DNA from: Rubrivivax sp.
GTDB taxonomy: Bacteria; Pseudomonadota; Gammaproteobacteria; Burkholderiales; Burkholderiaceae_C
Length of the DNA stretch: 64,000 bases
Reading direction: 5' to 3'
NCBI GenBank assembly: GCA_030681795.1
Contig: JAUXRG010000063.1
Coordinates: 62,001-126,000 of the forward strand
In this document: in pieces, positions 44,512-53,953 of the stretch
Position numbering within the stretch: the stretch's first letter is position 1
How the letters are laid out: every line of letters starts with the position of its first letter
Made by a program: the position numbers and the translations under genes
Notes under the pieces: generated by a model
Databases searched by the model: none
What the model was told of the DNA's origin: nothing
Seen by the model: the letters and a program-made list of their open reading frames with translations, nothing else

Positions 44512-47361
44512 TCAGAGATCGATGGCCGGTTCGGCCAGGTTTGCCGCGATCGCCTTGCGCGCGGCCTCGCGCAGTTCGAGCGCGTGGTCCCAGCCCGGGC
44601 CCGCCGCTGCAAGGGCTGCGCCGATGGATACGCGGACCGCACTGCGTTCAGGCAGCCAGGCACCGTCGCGCAACAGCGAGCGCGTGCCGTTCAGCGTCAC
44701 CGGCACCAGCGGCGTTGCGGTCTCGGCGGCCACCACGAAGGCCCCGAGCTTGAAGGGCTGCAGGCCGCTCGCACGCTGGAACGTTCCTTCGGGGAAGAAC
44801 ACCAGGGAGTCGCCGGCGCGCACGCGCGCCTGCAGCGCCCGGGTATCTTCGACGCCCTGCGCCGCGTGGCTGCGTTCGACGAAGGCCATGCCCAACCGGC
44901 GCAGCGCGGCGCCGAGCAGCGGCACCTCGCCGAGTTCGCGTTTGGCCGCGAAGCCGAACCGCGGCGGCAGCACGGCGCCGAGCAGGATCGAATCGACATA
45001 GCTGGCGTGGTTGGCGACGACGATGAGCGGCCCGTTCGCTGGCAAGCGCTCCAGGCCCTGCACCTGCAGCGGCAAGCCGATCAGTCGCACGCCCGCTCGC
45101 GTGAGCGCGCAGATCGCGCGCCGGCGCCGGGCCACGCCCGGCAGCACCATCACGGCACACCAGGCCACGGCCCCCAGCGCGCAGAACATGGCCCAGGCCC
45201 AAAGACCCCAGGCCAGACGGCGCGCCCGCCGCCAGTGGCGGCGGGCCAGCGCGGCCGCGGCGCTGCCTGCCAAGGCCACCCATTGCCGCCACGGCGCACG
45301 CTGCGTCACGCCGAGCCGGCCCTGCTCGTAGAGCTCGCGGCAAGCGGCGCGGCGGGTCTTGCCGCTCGAGGTCTTGAGCACCGAGCGCGGCGGCGCCAGC
45401 ACCACGTCGTCGGCCGGCGCGCCCAGCAGCACCGCCGACAGCGCGGTGATGGCCTGGACCAGCTCGTGGCGCTCTGCGGGCTCGGCCAGCCGGGTTTCGG
45501 CGAGCACCACCAGCCGTTCGGTGCCGCTGCGCGGGTCGCTCGCCGGGAATACGGCCACACCGCCCTTGCGCACACCGGCCAGTTCGGCGACTGCGGTCTC
45601 GAGCTCCTGCGGATGGATATTCAGGCCGCCGCGGATGATGATGTCCTTCTCTCGCCCGGTCAGGAATAGCTCACCGCCGGCCATATAGCCCAGGTCGCCG
45701 GTATTGAGCCAGCTGCCTTCGAACAGGCGGGCATTGGCGCTGGGGTTGTTCAGGTAGCCCTGCGTGCTGGACGGGCCGCGGAACTGCACCCGCCCCTGCT
45801 CGCGCTCGGGCAGCTCACGTGTTCCTGTGCGTGAGCCGGCATCGACCACGCGCAACTCGTGCCCGGGCAGCGGCAGCCCGCAGGTGACGATGCGCAGCGG
45901 CTGCGCATCGCCCTGCCGCGCCGGGACGGCTTTTCCGTTGCGGTTGAGCGTGGCGCGATCGACGCCGTCGATCCAGGGCCCGCGCCCGACCGGTGGAAAC
46001 GCCAGGCCGACCGAGCTCTCGGCCAGGCCATAGACCGGCGTCAAGGCCTCGCGCTTGAATCCGCAGCGAGCGAAACGCGCCGCGAAGCGTTCCAGTGTGT
46101 CGGGGCTCACCGGTTCGGCGCCGTTGAACGCCAGCCGCCAGCACGACAGGTCCAGGCCGTCGAGTTCGGCGTCTGTCAGCTTGGACAGGCACAGCTCGTA
46201 GGCGAAGTTGGGCGCCGCCGATACCGTGCCGCGGTGACGGTGGATGGCCTCCAGCCAGCGCGCCGGCCGCGCCAGGAACGCCAGCGGCGACATCAGCACC
46301 AGATGGAAGCCGATATACAGGCCACCGAGGCAGGCGCCGATCAGGCCCATGTCGTGGTACAGCGGCAGCCAGGAGACGAAGGTGTCGTCGCTGCTCACCT
46401 TGGAGGCGCGCCACATCGCACGCAGGTTGGCCAGCAGGTTGGCATGCGTCAGCACCACGCCCTTGGGCTCGCCGGTGCTCCCCGAGGTGTATTGCAGGAA
46501 GGCGATGTCCGAGGCGGCAATCGCCGGGGGCACGAAGCGGGCTTCGGCGAGCGAGAGGTCGGCCACGGTGCTGACGGTCTGCAAGGCTTCGGCCTGCGCC
46601 CGCAGCAGGTGGGCCAGCGGCTTGGCGCGCTCGACGGTGATGAGCACGCGGGCCTGCGCATTGCGCAGGATGCCGGCGACGCGCTTCAAGTGGTCTTCCA
46701 GCTGCGAGGGTCGCGCCGGCGGGTACAGCGGCACCGGCACGCATCCGGCCAGCAACGCACCGAAGAACGCGGCGAAGAACTCGCGCCCGGTGGGCAGCAT
46801 GATGGCCACGCTGTCGCCCCGGGCCAGCCCAAGCGCTTGCAGGCCGGTGGCCAGCTTGACGGCTTCGCGGTGCAGGTCGGCGTAGCTCAGCTCGGCGCGG
46901 GCATCGCCTTCGCCATAGAGCGTGATCAGGACGCGCTGCGGGTGTTGCTGCAGGTGCCAGCCGAATACCTCCACCAGGGTCTGTACCGAATCCGGCGGGT
47001 AGGGCTGCGCCGCGGGCACCGGCGGGGGCTCGGCGGCGGCGCCGGCTTGCACAGCGCGGGGCGCCCGTGCCTCGGGCGTGCCGGCCGCCGCGCCGCCGGT
47101 GACCGTGATGAAGCGCAGCAGGTCGCGCGGCGTCTCGGCCTCGGTCAGTGCAGTTTCGTCGACCGTCACGCCCAGGTCGTGGGCGATGCGCGTGAGCAGT
47201 TCGACCCGGGCCAGGCTGTCCAGCCCGAAGTCGCGCTCGATCGAGTGGTCCAGGCCCAGGCTGGCGGCCAGGCCGGCGTGTGGCCGCAACTCATCGGCCA
47301 CGCCGCGCACGATGGCCAGCAGGCGCGGCGCCAGCGCATCGAGGTCGGTCGGATGTGCCAT
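44512..47361 (-). CDS. ACP - fatty acyl-AMP ligase - PlsC acyltransferase fusion
   Basis: A 949-residue three-domain protein. Residues about 5-90 are an acyl carrier domain with the phosphopantetheine serine Ser49 in DFGLDSLARV. About 125-690 is an acyl-adenylating enzyme of the fatty acyl-AMP ligase type (LQYTSGSTGEPKGVVLTHAN; later TGREKDIIIRGGLNIHP). About 755-949 is a PlsC-like acyltransferase with HASYVDS (His785, Asp790) and FPEGTF (about 856). The order suggests free fatty acid is activated, loaded on the built-in ACP and transferred to a lysophospholipid or similar acceptor. It shares a gap holding a perfect FNR box with nfeD. Confidence 0.9.
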   Translation of the reverse strand: MAHPTDLDALAPRLLAIVRGVADELRPHAGLAASLGLDHSIERDFGLDSLARVELLTRIAHDLGVTVDETALTEAETPRDLLRFITVTGGAAAGTPEARAPRAVQAGAAAEPPPVPAAQPYPPDSVQTLVEVFGWHLQQHPQRVLITLYGEGDARAELSYADLHREAVKLATGLQALGLARGDSVAIMLPTGREFFAAFFGALLAGCVPVPLYPPARPSQLEDHLKRVAGILRNAQARVLITVERAKPLAHLLRAQAEALQTVSTVADLSLAEARFVPPAIAASDIAFLQYTSGSTGEPKGVVLTHANLLANLRAMWRASKVSSDDTFVSWLPLYHDMGLIGACLGGLYIGFHLVLMSPLAFLARPARWLEAIHRHRGTVSAAPNFAYELCLSKLTDAELDGLDLSCWRLAFNGAEPVSPDTLERFAARFARCGFKREALTPVYGLAESSVGLAFPPVGRGPWIDGVDRATLNRNGKAVPARQGDAQPLRIVTCGLPLPGHELRVVDAGSRTGTRELPEREQGRVQFRGPSSTQGYLNNPSANARLFEGSWLNTGDLGYMAGGELFLTGREKDIIIRGGLNIHPQELETAVAELAGVRKGGVAVFPASDPRSGTERLVVLAETRLAEPAERHELVQAITALSAVLLGAPADDVVLAPPRSVLKTSSGKTRRAACRELYEQGRLGVTQRAPWRQWVALAGSAAAALARRHWRRARRLAWGLWAWAMFCALGAVAWCAVMVLPGVARRRRAICALTRAGVRLIGLPLQVQGLERLPANGPLIVVANHASYVDSILLGAVLPPRFGFAAKRELGEVPLLGAALRRLGMAFVERSHAAQGVEDTRALQARVRAGDSLVFFPEGTFQRASGLQPFKLGAFVVAAETATPLVPVTLNGTRSLLRDGAWLPERSAVRVSIGAALAAAGPGWDHALELREAARKAIAANLAEPAIDL

Positions 47362-47421
47362 CGTGCGATTGAACGATATCGATACCTTGCCCGACTTCCC
47401 GGGTCAAGGGCGGGGGGACGA

Positions 47422-47435
47422 TTGATTGCGATCAA
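47422..47435. promoter_or_regulatory. Perfect FNR/ANR box between the fusion ligase and nfeD
   Basis: TTGATTGCGATCAA matches TTGAT-N4-ATCAA fully and is itself a complete inverted repeat around TGCG. It is centred about 67 bases from the minus-strand ATG at 47361 and about 90 bases from the plus-strand ATG at 47519, so either or both genes may be controlled. Confidence 0.83.
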
Positions 47436-47518
47436 TCGCGACGCTAGTGAATGCCCGAGGATAGGCGCAGCCGGGTGAATGGCTGAGGGAGTTGCGGCAA
47501 AGACGCTGGGGGTTGAAC

Positions 47519-49030
47519 ATGCGCCTGTTTCGAAGCATCGTGGTCATGACCGACTCTTCACCCGGCCCGGGCTTGGTTGTGGGGCGAGCCCTTCGGGCGG
47601 CGCTCGCGCTGGCGTGGGTCGCAGCGGCTGCGGTAACGGTCGCGGCGGCGCAAGAGCAGGGCGCGCCGGCCGCCCAGGCCGCATCCTCTGCGACGGTGCC
47701 GCTGCTGCAAATCAGCGGCCCGATCGGCCCGGCGACGGCCGACCACATCGCGCGCGGCTTGCAAAGGGCGGCACGCGAGCGTGCGCCGCTGGTCGTGCTG
47801 CGCATCGACACGCCGGGCGGGCTGGACAGCTCGACGCGGCAGATCGTCAAGGACATCCTGGCCTCGCCGGTTCCGGTGGCCGCCTGGGTGGCACCGGGCG
47901 GCGCGCGCGCGGCCAGTGCCGGCGCCTATATCGTCTACGCCAGCCATGTCGCCGCCATGGCGCCGGGCACCAATCTCGGTGCGGCCACGCCGGTGCAGAT
48001 CGGTGGCCTGCCGGGTACGCAGCCTCCACCCCAACCCGCGCCGGGCAAGCCGGCCCCGCCGCGGGCGCCGGACGACAAGGCGAGTGAGCCCAGGGAGGGT
48101 ACGGACGCGGTGCGCCCGGGTGCCGACGCGATGACGCGCAAGCTCGTCAACGACTCGGCCGCCTACCTGCGCTCGCTGGCCCAGATGCGCGGGCGCAATG
48201 TGGACTGGGCCGATCGCGCGGTGCGTGACGGCGTCAGCCTGTCGGCCACCGAGGCCCAGGCTCAGCGCGTCATCGACTTCATTGCCGCCGATGTGGCGTC
48301 CCTGCTGCAGCAGGCGCACGGCCGCACGGTGCTGATGAATGACGGCGCGCAACGCCGGCTGGACGTCCAGGGCGCGCAGACTGCCGCCGTCGAGGCCGAC
48401 TGGCGCACCAAGCTGCTCAGCATCATCACCGAGCCGACGGTGGCCTACCTGCTGCTGCTGCTCGGCATCTACGGCATCTACTTCGAGCTCACGACGCCGG
48501 GCTTCGGCGTGCCGGGTGTCGCGGGGTCGATCTCTCTGCTGCTGGGCATGTTCGCGCTGCAGATGCTGCCGGTCAGCTACGCCGGAGTGGCGCTGATCGT
48601 GCTGGGCTTCGTGCTGCTGGTGGCCGAGGCCTTGCTGCCGAGCTTCGGCGCGCTGGGCATAGGCGGCGTGATCGCCTTCGTCATCGGCTCGGTGATGCTG
48701 ATCGACACCGAGACCGCGGGCTTCGGCATCCCGATCGGGCTGATCGCCAGCGTCGCCGTGCTCAACGTGGCGTTCGTTTTCGTGGTGATCCGGCTCGCGA
48801 TGAAGGCACGGAGCCGCCCGGTGGTCACCGGATCGGAACAAATGATGGGGGCGACCGGCGAAATCATCGAGGCATCGGCCGATGCCGCCTGGATGCAGGT
48901 GCACAGCGAGCGCTGGCGCGTGGCATCGAGCGTGCCGCTCCATGCGGGGCAGCGCGTGCGCGTCATCGGGCGCGCCGGTCTCGTGTTGCGGGTCGAGCCC
49001 GAGGCGACGCCGCCCCCATCGGTTTCGTAG
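47519..49030 (+). CDS. nfeD: NfeD-family membrane-bound ClpP-class serine protease
   Basis: Long-form NfeD (about 503 residues). After a signal peptide, a ClpP-like protease domain has [26 protein letters not shown] (Ser in the ASAG motif) and the lysine-containing [13 protein letters not shown]. Five or so membrane helices ([17 protein letters not shown] onward) and a C-terminal OB-fold ([10 protein letters not shown]) follow. NfeD and slipin pairs act in membrane quality control. GGGGG precedes the ATG at 47519. The slipin gene follows after 20 bases. Confidence 0.92.
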   Translation: MRLFRSIVVMTDSSPGPGLVVGRALRAALALAWVAAAAVTVAAAQEQGAPAAQAASSATVPLLQISGPIGPATADHIARGLQRAARERAPLVVLRIDTPGGLDSSTRQIVKDILASPVPVAAWVAPGGARAASAGAYIVYASHVAAMAPGTNLGAATPVQIGGLPGTQPPPQPAPGKPAPPRAPDDKASEPREGTDAVRPGADAMTRKLVNDSAAYLRSLAQMRGRNVDWADRAVRDGVSLSATEAQAQRVIDFIAADVASLLQQAHGRTVLMNDGAQRRLDVQGAQTAAVEADWRTKLLSIITEPTVAYLLLLLGIYGIYFELTTPGFGVPGVAGSISLLLGMFALQMLPVSYAGVALIVLGFVLLVAEALLPSFGALGIGGVIAFVIGSVMLIDTETAGFGIPIGLIASVAVLNVAFVFVVIRLAMKARSRPVVTGSEQMMGATGEIIEASADAAWMQVHSERWRVASSVPLHAGQRVRVIGRAGLVLRVEPEATPPPSVS

Positions 49031-49050
49031 AACCAACCAAGGAGCATGTC

Positions 49051-49830
49051 ATGTACTGGGAATTCGGTTACGGCTTCATCCCCATCCTGCTGATCATGTT
49101 GGCGGCGGCGTCGATACGCATCCTGCGCGAATACGAGCGTGGCGTGGTGTTCCAGCTGGGCCGCTTCTGGAAGGTCAAGGGCCCGGGGCTGGTGATCCTG
49201 ATTCCCGGCATCCAGCAGATGGTGCGCGTGGACCTGCGCACCGTGGTGATGGATGTGCCGGCGCAGGACCTGATCACGCGCGACAACGTCTCGGTCAAGG
49301 TCAACGCGGTGGTCTACGCCCGCGTGGTGGACCCGCAGCTCGCCATCATCCAGGTCGAGGACTACATGATGGCCACCTCGCAACTGGCGCAGACCACGCT
49401 GCGCGCCATCCTCGGCAAGCACGAGCTCGACCAGTTGCTCGCCGAGCGCGACAAGATCAACCAGGCCCTGCAGCAGGTGCTCGACGTGCAGACCGACGCC
49501 TGGGGCATCAAGATCTCGAACGTCGAGATCAAGCATGTCGACCTGAACGACAGCATGGTGCGCGCCATCGCCAAGCAGGCCGAAGCCGAGCGCGAGCGGC
49601 GCGCCAAGATCATCCACGCCGAGGGCGAGCTGCAGGCCTCCGACAAGCTGCTCGAAGCAGCGCAAAAGCTGGCGCAGGCGCCGCAGGCCATGCAGTTGCG
49701 CTACCTGCAGACGCTGACGGCGATTGCCGGGGACCGGACATCGACGATCGTGTTTCCGATGCCCATCGATCTGATCTCGTCGGTGCTGGGGCGCTTGGCA
49801 ATTCCTTCGCAGCAGGGAGATCCGGGCTGA
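49051..49830 (+). CDS. Slipin (SPFH/stomatin-like membrane protein)
   Basis: A 259-residue stomatin-family protein with an N-terminal membrane hairpin ([14 protein letters not shown]), an SPFH/band-7 domain ([27 protein letters not shown]) and a C-terminal coiled coil ([22 protein letters not shown]). It forms ring-like scaffolds in the inner membrane and is the classic partner of NfeD, encoded directly upstream. Confidence 0.94.
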   Translation: MYWEFGYGFIPILLIMLAAASIRILREYERGVVFQLGRFWKVKGPGLVILIPGIQQMVRVDLRTVVMDVPAQDLITRDNVSVKVNAVVYARVVDPQLAIIQVEDYMMATSQLAQTTLRAILGKHELDQLLAERDKINQALQQVLDVQTDAWGIKISNVEIKHVDLNDSMVRAIAKQAEAERERRAKIIHAEGELQASDKLLEAAQKLAQAPQAMQLRYLQTLTAIAGDRTSTIVFPMPIDLISSVLGRLAIPSQQGDPG

Positions 49831-50218
49831 AATTGCGCGCCGCATCGCACCGGCAGGCGGCGCACTTCCTGGTTGCCTGCCTGCTTAGGCTGGGGTCCGT
49901 CAGCGCCGCTGGGTAGAGGTGTACTCCCTGGAGCTGAGCCGCCACCCGGACCGCTTCTCGCTGCCGGTGTTGACCGTGGTGCTGGCCGTGTCGGGCGCTG
50001 GGCCCAGGGTCTGGCTCGGTGTGGCCGGCCGCGCCCGGGGTGCAAGGTGCAAGGTCCTCCATGTGTGGCTGCCGCAAGCGGTTCAGCGCCACCGGGGATG
50101 ACAAAATGGGGGGTGCGCCATGTCCGTCCTCCGTTGCCCCAACCCGCCCGCGGGAACAGGGACGCGGCCTCGCCGCGCAGGTCTCATGGCAAGGAACGCA
50201 TGGTCATAGGGCGCTGGC
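49831..50218. other. 388-base gap without a convincing gene
   Basis: Short frames are open on both strands but none has a recognisable protein pattern or a good ribosome binding site. No FNR-type box or clear terminator hairpin was seen. It probably contains the 3' end of the slipin transcript and the promoter of the SulP gene. Confidence 0.6.
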
Positions 50219-51979
50219 ATGACTGAGCCACGGCGCGCCGGATCCGGCCCCGCTGCCGGCCCAGCGGGTGCGATGCAGCGCTGGGCGCCGGGTCTGCACG
50301 TGCTGTGGCGCTATCCACGACGTTGGCTGCTCGGCGACCTGGTGGCGGGGATGGTGCTGACGGCGGTGTTGATCCCGGTCGGCATGGGCTACGCCGAGGC
50401 CTCCGGCCTGCCGGCGATCCATGGCCTGTACGCCACCATCATCCCGTTGATCGCCTACGCGATCTTCGGGCCCAGCCGCATCATGGTGCTGGGGCCCGAT
50501 TCGACCCTGGCTGCGGTGATCGCCGCGCTCATCCTGCCCCTGGCCGGCGGCAGTGTGGACAGAGCCGTGGCGCTGGCGGGGGCGCTGGCCCTGTTGTCGG
50601 GCGGCTGCCTGCTGATGATCGGCTTTGCGCGGCTGGGGATGATGGCCGACCTGTTTTCCAAACCGATCCGCATCGGCTTCATGAACGCGATCGCGCTCAC
50701 CGTCATCATTGGTCAGCTGCCCAAGGTCTTCGGCTTTCCGGTCAAGGCCGATGGCCTGCTCGAAAAGCTCCAGCTCACGCTTGAGGGCATGGCCGGCGGC
50801 AAGCTCAATGCGGTGGCCGCCGCGATCGGCCTGGGCAGCCTGGGCCTGATCCTGGCCCTGCGGCGTTGGCGGCCGCGGTGGCCGGGGGTGCTGCTGGCGG
50901 TGATCGTGGCCACGGTGGTGTGCGCGGGGTTCGAGCTGGATCGGACCGCGCAGGTCGTCGTGCTGGGGCGGATGCCGCAAGGCCTGCCTTTGTTGACGCT
51001 GCCGCTGGTGAGCTGGAGCGACCTGATGGCCTTGCTGCCCGGCGCGGCCCTCATCGCCATGCTGTCGTTCGCCGACACCAGCGTGCTGTCGCGCGCCCTG
51101 GCCGCGCGCGACAGCCGCGGCGTCAGCCAGGACCAGGAGATGTTTGCGCTGGGTGTGGCCAACCTGGCAACCGGCCTCTTCCAGGGCTTTCCGATCAGCA
51201 GCAGTGCCTCGCGCACGCCGGTGGCCGAGGCAGCCGGCTCGCGCTCGCAGCTCACGGGTCTGGTGGGGGCCTTGGCCATCGCGGCCTTGCTGATCGTGGC
51301 ACCCGATCTGCTCAGGCATCTGCCCAGCGCGTTGCTGGGGGCGGTGGTGATCGCAGCCTGCCTGTCTTTCGCCGATGTACCGGGCATGCTCGCCCTGTAC
51401 CGGCTGCGGCGCACGGAGTTCGCGTTGTCGGCCATCAGCTTTTTTGGGGTGGCTTTCATCGGCGTCATCGAAGGCATCGTCATCGCCATCCTGCTGGCCT
51501 TGCTGGTGCTGGTCTGGAACGCCTGGCACCCGTACTCCGCCACGCTGGTGCGGGTGGACCGGCGCAAGGGCTTCCACGACGTGTTGCGCCATCCCGAGGG
51601 CCACTTCATACCGGGGTTGGCGATCTTTCGCTGGGACGCCCCGTTGTTCTTCGCCAATGCAGAGATCTTTCGCCACCGGGTGCTGCAGATCCTGGAGCAG
51701 TCGCCGACACCGCCGAAGTGGTTGATCGTCGCGGCCGACGCCATCACCGACATCGACGTCACGGCCGCCGAGTCGCTCGAGAAGTTGCATCGCGAATTGC
51801 GGCAGCGGGGAGTGGAACTGCACTTCGCCGGGCTCAAGGGGCCGGTCAAGGACCGGCTGGCCCACTACGGGCTGATGGCGCAGATCGGCGAAGATCACTT
51901 CTCGTCCACCGTGGGCAGCGCTGTCAACCGTTACCGCAGCCAGCACGCGGTCGACTGGAAGGACTGGGACGAGATGTAG
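50219..51979 (+). CDS. SulP-family anion transporter with STAS domain
   Basis: A 586-residue SLC26/SulP transporter. The membrane part begins LLGDLVAGMVLTAVLIPVGMGYAEASGLP and contains FADTSVLSRALAARD and GFPISSSASRTPVAEAAG, typical of the family. A cytoplasmic STAS domain follows from about residue 460 (AIFRWDAPLFFANAEIFRHRVL). Substrates in the family include sulfate, bicarbonate and dicarboxylates; nothing here decides which. Confidence 0.92.
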   Translation: MTEPRRAGSGPAAGPAGAMQRWAPGLHVLWRYPRRWLLGDLVAGMVLTAVLIPVGMGYAEASGLPAIHGLYATIIPLIAYAIFGPSRIMVLGPDSTLAAVIAALILPLAGGSVDRAVALAGALALLSGGCLLMIGFARLGMMADLFSKPIRIGFMNAIALTVIIGQLPKVFGFPVKADGLLEKLQLTLEGMAGGKLNAVAAAIGLGSLGLILALRRWRPRWPGVLLAVIVATVVCAGFELDRTAQVVVLGRMPQGLPLLTLPLVSWSDLMALLPGAALIAMLSFADTSVLSRALAARDSRGVSQDQEMFALGVANLATGLFQGFPISSSASRTPVAEAAGSRSQLTGLVGALAIAALLIVAPDLLRHLPSALLGAVVIAACLSFADVPGMLALYRLRRTEFALSAISFFGVAFIGVIEGIVIAILLALLVLVWNAWHPYSATLVRVDRRKGFHDVLRHPEGHFIPGLAIFRWDAPLFFANAEIFRHRVLQILEQSPTPPKWLIVAADAITDIDVTAAESLEKLHRELRQRGVELHFAGLKGPVKDRLAHYGLMAQIGEDHFSSTVGSAVNRYRSQHAVDWKDWDEM

Positions 51980-52078
51980 CGGGCGGCGCCGCGCCGCCGG
52001 CATCGTGTCGAAGGAGTTGGCGGCGATCGCGCTGTGCCCAGAGGCGCACCCGCCAGCCTATGGGGAGGGCATAGGGGC

Positions 52079-52132
52079 ATGAACAACGCGCCGGCATTCC
52101 AGGACCCGCTCGCACGCGGCGGCCGGCCGTGA
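52079..52132 (+). CDS. Possible 17-residue leader peptide upstream of the hydrolase
   Basis: ATG at 52079 follows GGGGAGGG and opens MNNAPAFQDPLARGGRP, ending in a TGA that overlaps a GTG start (GTGA) of the hydrolase frame. An inverted repeat CCTATG-N7-CATAGG (52057-52075) covers its ribosome binding site. It may be a translational coupling leader, or chance. Confidence 0.35.
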   Translation: MNNAPAFQDPLARGGRP

Positions 52133-53043
52133 CCGGCCAGGCGCAGCCGATGCGGGCCGGGGGGGCGGAATACCAGCGTTGGCTGCGGCGGCCCGATGGC
52201 GCCTGCATCGCCTACCGGGTTTGCCCCGCAGCGGTTGCGGCCGACGCGGCCGGCCCGGCCCTCGCCCTCGTGCACGGCCTGGCCAGCAACCTGACGCGCT
52301 GGAGCGAGTTCGTCGAGAACACGTCGCTCAAGGACCGGCATGACTTGATCCGCATCGACCTGCGCGGCCATGGCGAATCGCCGACCCGCCGCGCGGTCGG
52401 GCTGGAGCGCTGGTGCGACGACCTGGCTGCCGTGCTCCAGCGCGAGGGGCACGCGAAGGCGATCGTCGTCGGCCACAGCCTGGGTGCCCAGGTGGCCCTG
52501 CACTTTGCCGCCCGCCACCCGCAACGCAGCGCCGGCCTGGTGCTCATCGACCCCGTATTCCGCCAGGCTCTGCACGGGCGCTGGAAGCTGCTGGCCCTGG
52601 CCGGGCCGCTCTTGCGTGCCGCTGCGGCGACGGTGCGCGCACTCAACGCCATCGGCTTGCACCGGCGCACGCTGCCAGCGCTGGACCTGCGCGCGCTGGA
52701 CGCGATGGCACGCCAGGCGCTGGCGTCGCCGGACGCCGAAGCGGCCTTCGTGCGCCAGTACAGCTCGATGCGCGCCGACCTGCGCTACGTGCCCCTGGCG
52801 GTGTACCTGCAGGACCTGGTCGAGATGTTCCGGCCCGTGCTGGCGCCGCAAAGCCTGCACGCGCCGATGCTGGTGTTGCTGTCCAGCGGCGCCACCTTCG
52901 CCGACGCGGGGGCGACGAGGGCGTTGCTGCGGCGCATCCCGCGCGTCGAACTGCAGACTATCGATTGCCACCACTGGCCGCTGACCGAAAGGCCGCAGGA
53001 GGTCCGCCGCGCGATCGAGCGCTGGTGCGCCGGCTTGTCGTGA
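52129..53043 (+). CDS. Alpha/beta-fold hydrolase
   Basis: A ~304-residue hydrolase with an oxyanion-loop motif LVHGLASNLTRWSEF, IDLRGHGES, and the nucleophile elbow GHSLGAQVAL. The acid and histidine are expected near the C-terminus (DCHHWPLTERP). The start is GTG 52129 if coupled to the short upstream ORF, or ATG 52150. The substrate is unknown. The next gene follows after 68 bases. Confidence 0.86.
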   Translation: MTGQAQPMRAGGAEYQRWLRRPDGACIAYRVCPAAVAADAAGPALALVHGLASNLTRWSEFVENTSLKDRHDLIRIDLRGHGESPTRRAVGLERWCDDLAAVLQREGHAKAIVVGHSLGAQVALHFAARHPQRSAGLVLIDPVFRQALHGRWKLLALAGPLLRAAAATVRALNAIGLHRRTLPALDLRALDAMARQALASPDAEAAFVRQYSSMRADLRYVPLAVYLQDLVEMFRPVLAPQSLHAPMLVLLSSGATFADAGATRALLRRIPRVELQTIDCHHWPLTERPQEVRRAIERWCAGLS

Positions 53044-53111
53044 ACCCTTGCGGCGCCGTCCTTGTCGAACCTGCGGAGGGTTTTTGTGGTCGAGATGTGG
53101 AGAACCGGAAG

Positions 53112-53909
53112 ATGCAGCCTCTGAACTCGGGAGCGCGCCGTGCGCGGCTGCTCGGCGTCGCCCTGTTGACCGTGGCCGTGGCGCTGGGGGTGGCGTGGCT
53201 GCCAGCTGTCCCGCAGCCTGTGCGGTATCACGACTTCGCCGACCCACGCGTCTGCTTCGGCGTGCCGCACGCGCTGAATGTCGCGTCCAACCTCGGGTTC
53301 CTGATTGCGGGAGGGCTCGGCCTGCGCGGACTGCGGCGAGGGGACAGCGAATTCGTCGATACCCGCGAGCGCTGGCCCTATGCGCTGTTCTTCCTCAGTC
53401 TGGTGGCGGTGGGCCTGGGCTCGGCGCACTACCACCTGGCACCCAGCCACGAAACCCTGTTCTGGGACCGCCTGCCGATGAGCGTGGCATTCATGTCGCT
53501 GCTCAGCGCTGTGCTCGTCGAGCGCCTGGGGCCGGGCATCGGGCTGCGCCTGTTCCCCTGGCTGGTGCTGGCCGGCCCGCTGAGCGTGGTCTGGTGGCTG
53601 ATCAGCGAGCGCGCCGGCGCGGGCGACCTGCGCGCCTACGGGCTGGTGCACCTCTACCCGCTGCTGTTGATTCCGCTGCTGATGGCGCTGTTCGCGCCCC
53701 GCTATACGCGTGGAGGCCAGCTCTTGGGAGTGCTGGCCCTCTACTTTGCTGCGTTGGGAGCAGAGCGCCTGGACCGCGAGATTTTCGCCGCGGGCGGCTG
53801 GATCAGCGGCCACACGATCAAGCACCTGCTGGCGGCGTTGGCCGCAGCCTGGCTGTGGCGCATGCTCAGGCTGCGCAAACCGGCGCCGGGCGCGCCGGCG
53901 CCACTATGA
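53112..53909 (+). CDS. Membrane hydrolase of the CREST superfamily (alkaline ceramidase-like)
   Basis: A 265-residue integral membrane protein with about seven helices. It carries the three CREST marks: SxxxH in GLGSAHYHLAPSH, an Asp in LFWDRLPMSVAF, and HxxxH in SGHTIKHLLAAL, which together bind a catalytic zinc in ceramidases and related enzymes. It begins MQPLNSGARRARLLGVAL. The substrate is probably a lipid amide, but this is inferred from the superfamily only. Confidence 0.8.
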   Translation: MQPLNSGARRARLLGVALLTVAVALGVAWLPAVPQPVRYHDFADPRVCFGVPHALNVASNLGFLIAGGLGLRGLRRGDSEFVDTRERWPYALFFLSLVAVGLGSAHYHLAPSHETLFWDRLPMSVAFMSLLSAVLVERLGPGIGLRLFPWLVLAGPLSVVWWLISERAGAGDLRAYGLVHLYPLLLIPLLMALFAPRYTRGGQLLGVLALYFAALGAERLDREIFAAGGWISGHTIKHLLAALAAAWLWRMLRLRKPAPGAPAPL

Positions 53910-53953
53910 AGGCCTTTGCATGGTGGCCCGTGCGTCGCCAGCTCGCTGCCAGT

